Assembly (NCBI GenBank): GCA_019117025.1
Contig: DXAM01000026.1
Location: 1-49,606, forward strand
Direction: 5' to 3'
DNA length: 49,606 bases
Origin: Candidatus Microbacterium stercoravium
GTDB taxonomy: Bacteria; Actinomycetota; Actinomycetes; Actinomycetales; Microbacteriaceae
A program made the translations under genes and the position numbers. Below are positions 45,514 to 49,606 of this stretch, in pieces; the first letter of the stretch is position 1; each line of letters begins with the position of its first letter. The notes beneath the pieces are model-generated. The model saw only the letters and a list, made by a program, of their open reading frames with translations, had not been told where the DNA came from and ran no database searches.

Positions 45514-47502
45514 GTGACTACCGGATTTGAGCTGTTCCCTGAGAAGAACATCGTCGCCATGCGCGTCGATGGCGTGCTGAAAGACCTCGCTATCGAGGTG
45601 ACGGGCACCGAGACGGTCGAGCCGGTCGCGATCGACAGCGAAGACGGACTGAACATCCTGCGCCACTCCACGGCGCACGTGCTCGCGCAGGCCGTGCAGC
45701 GCTTGAATCCGTCGGCGAAGCTCGGCATCGGTCCGTTCATCACCGACGGCTTCTACTACGACTTCCAGGTCGAAGACCCCTTCTCTCCCGACGATCTTCG
45801 GGCGATCAAGAAGGAGATGCAGCGCATCGTCAAGGAGGGGCAGCGGTTCGTGCGCCGGCCGATCAGCGACGACGAGGCGCGCGCCGAGCTCGCGGAGGAG
45901 CCCTTCAAGGTGGAGCTCATCGGGCTCAAGGGCGGCAAGAAAGAGGCCGCGGAGGGCGCGAGCGTCGAGGTGGGCGCCGGCGAGCTGACCATCTACGACA
46001 ACGTCGACCCGAAGACCGGTGAGACGAAGTGGGGCGACCTCTGCCGCGGCCCGCACGTTCCGACGACGCGCATGGTCGGCAACGGATGGGATCTGCTCCG
46101 TGTTGCCGGCGCATACTGGCGCGGCAGCGAGAAGAATCCCCAGCTTCAGCGCATCTACGGCACGGCCTGGCCGACGAAGGACGAGCTCGTCGCCTACAAG
46201 GATCGCCTGGCCGAGGCCGCGAAACGCGACCATCGCAAGCTCGGCAAGGAGCTCGACCTGTTCTCGTTCCCCGACGAGATCGGATCGGGCCTGTCGGTCT
46301 GGCACCCGAAGGGCGGGGTGATCCGCGGCGAGATGGAGCAGCACGCCCGCAAGCAGCACATCGCCAACGGCTACACCTACGTGTACACGCCGCACATCGC
46401 CAAGAGCGACCTGTTCAGCACGTCCGGGCACCTCGCGACGTACGCCGACGGCATCTGGCCGCCCATTCGCATGGATGAGGAGCGGGACGACGACGGCAGC
46501 ATCACGAAGCAGGGCGCCGACTACTACCTGAAGCCCATGAACTGCCCGATGCACATCCTGATCTACAAGGAGCGCGCGCGCAGTTATCGGGACCTGCCGC
46601 TGCGCTTCGCCGAGAACGGCACGGTCTACCGCAACGAACTGTCGGGCGCGCTGCATGGGCTCACCCGTGTGCGCGGGTTCACGCAGGACGACTCGCACCT
46701 GTTCGTCACCGAGGAGCAGCTCGAGTCCGAGGTGACGAAGGTGCTCGAGTTCATCATCTCGATGCTGCGCGACTTCGGCCTCAGCGACTTCGAGCTCGAG
46801 CTGTCCATGCGCGACGACGAGAAGTCGAAGTGGATCGGCTCGGAGGAATTCTGGGACTATTCCACGAACGCGCTGCGCAACGTGGCGGTCGCGAGCGGGC
46901 TGAAGCTGACCGAGGTGCCGGGGGAGGCCGCGTTCTACGGGCCGAAGATCGACCTGAAGACGCGTGATGCGCTGGGGCGCGTCTGGCAGCTGTCGACCGT
47001 GCAGGTCGATCCGAACCTGCCCGAGCGCTTCGACCTCGAGTACGCCGCGGCCGACGGCACCAAGAAGCGCCCGATCATGATCCACCGCGCGCTGTTCGGA
47101 TCCATCGAGCGCTTCTTCGCGATCCTGCTCGAGCACTACGCCGGCGACTTCCCCCTGTGGCTCGCTCCCGTGCAGATCATGGGTGTTCCCGTCGCCGACG
47201 AGTACGGCGACTATCTGAACGAGGCGGCCGAGAGGTTCCGCGCCGCCGGGGTGCGCGTCGAGGTCGATCACTCCGACGATCGCATGCCGAAGAAGATCCG
47301 CACGCACACGACGCACAAGGTGCCGGTCATCATGATCGCGGGCGAGCAGGACCGCTCCGCCGGCACCGTGTCGTTCCGGTTCCGCGACGGATCCCAGCGC
47401 AACGGTGTTCCGCTGGACGATGCGGTCGCGCTCATCACGGGGCTCATCGCGCAGAAGGCGCTCGTGCTGTCCGATGAGGACGCGGCGCTGGAGAGCCTGT
47501 GA
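45514..47502 (+). CDS. thrS: threonyl-tRNA synthetase
   Basis: 662 residues. It charges tRNA-Thr. A short N-terminal TGS-like part (about 1-45) is followed by the second additional domain for editing (RHSTAHVLAQAVQRL with the HxxxH motif, and DLCRGPHVP), the class II catalytic core (MNCPMHILIYK, YRNELSGALHGLTRVRGFTQDDSH, RALFGSIERFFAILLEHY) and the anticodon-binding domain (LAPVQIMGVPV to the end). GTG at 45514 fits both homology and the TAGAAT -10. It overlaps the HIT gene by 4 nt (GTGA). Confidence 0.96.
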   Translation: MTTGFELFPEKNIVAMRVDGVLKDLAIEVTGTETVEPVAIDSEDGLNILRHSTAHVLAQAVQRLNPSAKLGIGPFITDGFYYDFQVEDPFSPDDLRAIKKEMQRIVKEGQRFVRRPISDDEARAELAEEPFKVELIGLKGGKKEAAEGASVEVGAGELTIYDNVDPKTGETKWGDLCRGPHVPTTRMVGNGWDLLRVAGAYWRGSEKNPQLQRIYGTAWPTKDELVAYKDRLAEAAKRDHRKLGKELDLFSFPDEIGSGLSVWHPKGGVIRGEMEQHARKQHIANGYTYVYTPHIAKSDLFSTSGHLATYADGIWPPIRMDEERDDDGSITKQGADYYLKPMNCPMHILIYKERARSYRDLPLRFAENGTVYRNELSGALHGLTRVRGFTQDDSHLFVTEEQLESEVTKVLEFIISMLRDFGLSDFELELSMRDDEKSKWIGSEEFWDYSTNALRNVAVASGLKLTEVPGEAAFYGPKIDLKTRDALGRVWQLSTVQVDPNLPERFDLEYAAADGTKKRPIMIHRALFGSIERFFAILLEHYAGDFPLWLAPVQIMGVPVADEYGDYLNEAAERFRAAGVRVEVDHSDDRMPKKIRTHTTHKVPVIMIAGEQDRSAGTVSFRFRDGSQRNGVPLDDAVALITGLIAQKALVLSDEDAALESL

Positions 47503-48056
47503 CGGATCCCCGCGAAGAATTCGCCCAGCTCGAGCCGCAGAGCGAGTTCGGCGGGGTCCACGACGCCTTCCAGCGCCTGTGGACCCCGCACCGCATGGCC
47601 TACATCCAGGCCGGCTCCGACGCGAACCGCGGCAGCGGATGCCCGTTCTGCGCCGCCCCGGAGAAGTCCGACGATGACGGGCTGATCGTGCACCGCGGCG
47701 AATCGGCGTACGTGCTGCTCAACCTGTTCCCGTACAACGCCGGTCACATGCTGGTCTGCCCCTACCGCCACGTGGGCACCTATGACGAGGCGACGCTCGA
47801 GGAGATCGACGAGATCGCGAGGCTCACGCAGACCGCGATGCGCGTGCTGCGCGAGACGGCGGGCTGCCACGGCTTCAACATCGGCATGAATCAGGGCGAG
47901 GTCGCCGGAGCGGGCGTCGAAGAGCACCTGCACCAGCACATCGTGCCGCGGTGGACCTCCGATGCCAACTTCTTCCCGATCATCGCTCAGACCAAGGCGC
48001 TTCCGCAGCTGCTCGGCGACGTGCGCACCGCGGTCGCGGAGGCTTGGCCGGCCTGA
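47499..48056 (+). CDS. HIT-domain protein, Ap4A-phosphorylase-like
   Basis: 185 residues. The histidine triad is HLHQHIVPRW, with upstream GFNIGMNQGEVAGAGVEEHLH, and a CPFC pair near residue 48. The long N-terminus and PRW ending resemble the actinobacterial diadenosine tetraphosphate phosphorylase (Rv2613c type) rather than small HINT proteins. It would break Ap4A, a side product of aminoacyl-tRNA synthetases, which suits its overlap with thrS. GTG start at 47499 within the thrS stop. Its stop is 3 nt from the stop of the convergent regulator gene. Confidence 0.9.
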   Translation: MTDPREEFAQLEPQSEFGGVHDAFQRLWTPHRMAYIQAGSDANRGSGCPFCAAPEKSDDDGLIVHRGESAYVLLNLFPYNAGHMLVCPYRHVGTYDEATLEEIDEIARLTQTAMRVLRETAGCHGFNIGMNQGEVAGAGVEEHLHQHIVPRWTSDANFFPIIAQTKALPQLLGDVRTAVAEAWPA

Positions 48057-48059
48057 CGC

Positions 48060-49388
48060 TCACGCCGCCGCGGCGATCGCGGCGGCGAGCGCATCCTGGG
48101 CTGCGTCGTCGAGGTCGTGCGCCGTGACGCGCACGCGGTGAGACGGATCCGCAGATGCCGAGACACGGAACTCGTCGCCCGAGCGCACCACCCACCCGCG
48201 TTCCCGCAGCCGCGCGGTCACGCTGCGCGCGGGGGCGGAGACGGGAACCCAGATGCTGAGTCCGTCCGACGGCGGGCAGTCGATGCCGTGGCGCGCAAGT
48301 GCAGTGCGGAAGGCATCGTTCCGGGCCGCGTAGTGGGATCCTGCGCGCTCGATATCCGCACGAACCGCGTCGTCGGTGACGAGCGCCAGTGCGAGCCGCT
48401 GCAGCAGGTGGCTGACCCACGCCGTTCCCGGCCGCAGCCGCATGCCCAGCCGGTCGGCGGTGTGGGCATCCGATGCGACGAGCGCCACGCTCATATCGGG
48501 GCCGAGGAACTTCGACACGCTGCGCACCAGCGCCCAGCGCTCGTGCCCCGGCCCGATGAGCGAGTGGAATCCGCGACGGGACAGCAGCGAGAAATGGTCG
48601 TCCTCGACGAGCAGCACGTACGGATGATCGGCGAGGATCGCACGGAGCTCCCTCGCGCGCGCTGCGGTGAGCGACACGCCCGTCGGGTTCTGCGCGCGCG
48701 GCGTGTGCACGACCGCGCGGGCGCCCGCGGCGAGCGCCGCGCGCAGGCCCTCGGGTGTCATGCCCTCGTCATCGAGGGGCACGGGGGCGGCGCGATAGCC
48801 GCCGACGCGAAGCGTGTGAATGCCGGTGAGGAACCCCGGATCCTCGATCGCGACGACGTCGCCGGGCGTGAGCAGGGCGGTGAAGAGACGGTCGAGCGCG
48901 TCGGACGCGCCGCTCGTCACGGTGACCCGCAGCGCGTCGGCATCGCGCTCGAGATCGGCGGAGAGGAACGCGCGCGCCCACGTCTCGAGGTCGGGATCGA
49001 CGACGGGGGACCCATAGAGCACGGGGCGCCCGGTCACCTGCGCGAGGGCGCGCGACGGATCCGGGATGAAACGGGGGTCCGGGTTGCCGGCGCCCACGTC
49101 TCGCGCACCGTCGTCGCGTGAGAAGCCCTCCTGGGCGACGGGATCCGGTGAGACGATGCGTGTGCCGCTGCGGCCGGCCGAGACGACGACGCCGGAGGTC
49201 GCCAGCTGCCGGTACGCGGCCACGGCGGTATTGCGGTTGATGCCGAGCTGCTCGGCGAGCGCGCGCACCGGAGGGAGCGCATCGCCGGGCGCGAGGACCC
49301 CGCGGTCCACGAGGCGGCGCACGCTGTCGGAGATCTCGGCCGCGGTCGTTCCGACGATGCGGGTGCCTGCCGGCGCGGAAGGCGTCAT
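48060..49388 (-). CDS. pdxR: MocR/PdxR-type regulator (GntR HTH plus aminotransferase fold)
   Basis: 442 residues. A GntR-type winged HTH (about 15-75: ISDSVRRLVDRGVLAPGDALPPVRALAEQLGINRNTAVAAYRQL) is followed by a fold-type I aminotransferase domain (VTVTSGASDALDRLF, TPRAQNPTGVSLT, LVEDDHFSLL, and the PLP lysine in SVSKFLGPDM). Such proteins sense PLP and control pdxS/pdxT. The divergent pdxS 121 bp away supports PdxR. ATG 49388 has GGAGGAGG upstream and starts just before the HTH; the frame goes 14 codons further. Confidence 0.92.
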   Translation of the reverse strand: MTPSAPAGTRIVGTTAAEISDSVRRLVDRGVLAPGDALPPVRALAEQLGINRNTAVAAYRQLATSGVVVSAGRSGTRIVSPDPVAQEGFSRDDGARDVGAGNPDPRFIPDPSRALAQVTGRPVLYGSPVVDPDLETWARAFLSADLERDADALRVTVTSGASDALDRLFTALLTPGDVVAIEDPGFLTGIHTLRVGGYRAAPVPLDDEGMTPEGLRAALAAGARAVVHTPRAQNPTGVSLTAARARELRAILADHPYVLLVEDDHFSLLSRRGFHSLIGPGHERWALVRSVSKFLGPDMSVALVASDAHTADRLGMRLRPGTAWVSHLLQRLALALVTDDAVRADIERAGSHYAARNDAFRTALARHGIDCPPSDGLSIWVPVSAPARSVTARLRERGWVVRSGDEFRVSASADPSHRVRVTAHDLDDAAQDALAAAIAAAA

Positions 49389-49455
49389 GCGGGCACCTCC
49401 TCCTTCGTGATCGTCTCGATGTGCGGTCAAGCCTACTGCTGCATCGGTGTACGCT

Positions 49456-49484
49456 TTGACCTAGACCAATGATTGGCCTAGGCC
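49456..49484 (+). promoter_or_regulatory. pdxS promoter with palindromic PdxR operator
   Basis: TTGACC (49456-49461), 17-nt spacer, TAGGCC (49479-49484). Within it, 49460-49482 is a near-perfect palindrome: CCTAGACCAAT-G-ATTGGCCTAGG, one mismatch. CCTAG(A/G)CCA also recurs directly at 17-18 bp spacing, as is usual for MocR sites. Confidence 0.65.
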
Positions 49485-49509
49485 ATAACCCGACACCTGA
49501 GGGAGCAGC

Positions 49510-49606
49510 ATGACCACGAACGCCACCGGAACCGCACGCGTGAAGCGCGGGCTCGCCGAGATGCTCAAGGGCGGCGTCATCATGGACGTCGTCACCCCTG
49601 AGCAGG
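49510..49606 (+). CDS. pdxS: pyridoxal 5'-phosphate synthase lyase subunit (partial, runs off the window)
   Basis: The first 32 codons are visible: [17 protein letters not shown], then [15 protein letters not shown]. This is the highly conserved N-terminus of PdxS (Pdx1), whose [10 protein letters not shown] motif is near invariant. With PdxT it makes PLP from ribose 5-phosphate, glyceraldehyde 3-phosphate and glutamine. GGGAG lies 5-6 nt before the ATG. It is divergent from the PdxR-like gene and shares the operator region with it. Confidence 0.95.
   Translation, partial: MTTNATGTARVKRGLAEMLKGGVIMDVVTPEQ

Noticed and set aside
45252..45743. 163-codon open frame on the minus strand over tRNA-Gly and the thrS start
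   Set aside because: It reads through a tRNA gene and antisense to the conserved thrS N-terminus; no family resemblance.

Overview
This 49.6 kb window is a dense, high-GC chromosomal segment from an actinobacterium, most likely a Microbacteriaceae member close to Microbacterium. The evidence is the marker set (SepH, DUF3000, DUF3093, DUF3159, DUF3710, DUF4191, DUF4193, DUF7455, a PAC2 protein and an HrdB-like SigA with a Lys/Ala-rich tail), the gene order around [12 protein letters not shown] and dut, frequent GTG starts, and many promoters of the leaderless kind (TANNNT 6-8 nt before the start codon). I see no phage, insertion sequence, CRISPR array or replication origin.

Layout. 1-4530: end of a TetR-like regulator, glnA with a GlnR-type box, an RDD membrane protein, DUF4191, and a membrane protein with a probable pseudokinase domain. 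4583-10255: pepA-lpdA-sucB on the minus strand (aminopeptidase, E3 and E2 of 2-oxoacid dehydrogenases), facing away from a PAC2 gene. 10446-15319: sigA overlapping a CofE-like ligase, then a sugar-transfer-type ATP-grasp gene divergent from two overlapping alanine-racemase-like genes. 15408-25978: DUF7455, parE, an EamA exporter with a divergent LysR regulator, a TIGR01777 epimerase, parC, a phosphodiesterase, sepH and DUF4193. 25975-33296: DUF3093, the dut-DUF3710-DUF3159 operon, aconitase behind a strong palindromic operator, and dxs. 33348-40872: a fatty-acid oxidation pair (thiolase and FadB-like), an RNase D-like protein, DUF3000, an alpha/beta hydrolase and ZapE. 40992-44486: ammonium transporter with its own GlnR-type box, aldo/keto reductase, SPW-repeat membrane protein and a CueP lipoprotein. 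44629-45298: five tRNA genes plus a tRNA-like remnant. 45514-49606: thrS, an Ap4A-phosphorylase-like HIT protein, and a MocR/PdxR regulator divergent from pdxS, which runs off the end.

The most interesting locus is 13620-15319. Two overlapping racemase-like genes have decayed in complementary ways. The first lacks most of the PLP barrel and the PLP lysine but keeps the C-terminal catalytic Tyr and the GRVAMD motif. The second keeps the barrel and the PLP lysine but has lost the C-terminal Tyr. Alanine racemase builds each active site from the barrel of one subunit and the C-terminal Tyr of the other, so the pair looks like an obligate heteromeric racemase with one working site. Its neighbours, an ATP-grasp ligase and a CofE-like amide ligase, suggest a D-amino-acid conjugation pathway, possibly linked to the B-type peptidoglycan of this family. 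That last step is inference.
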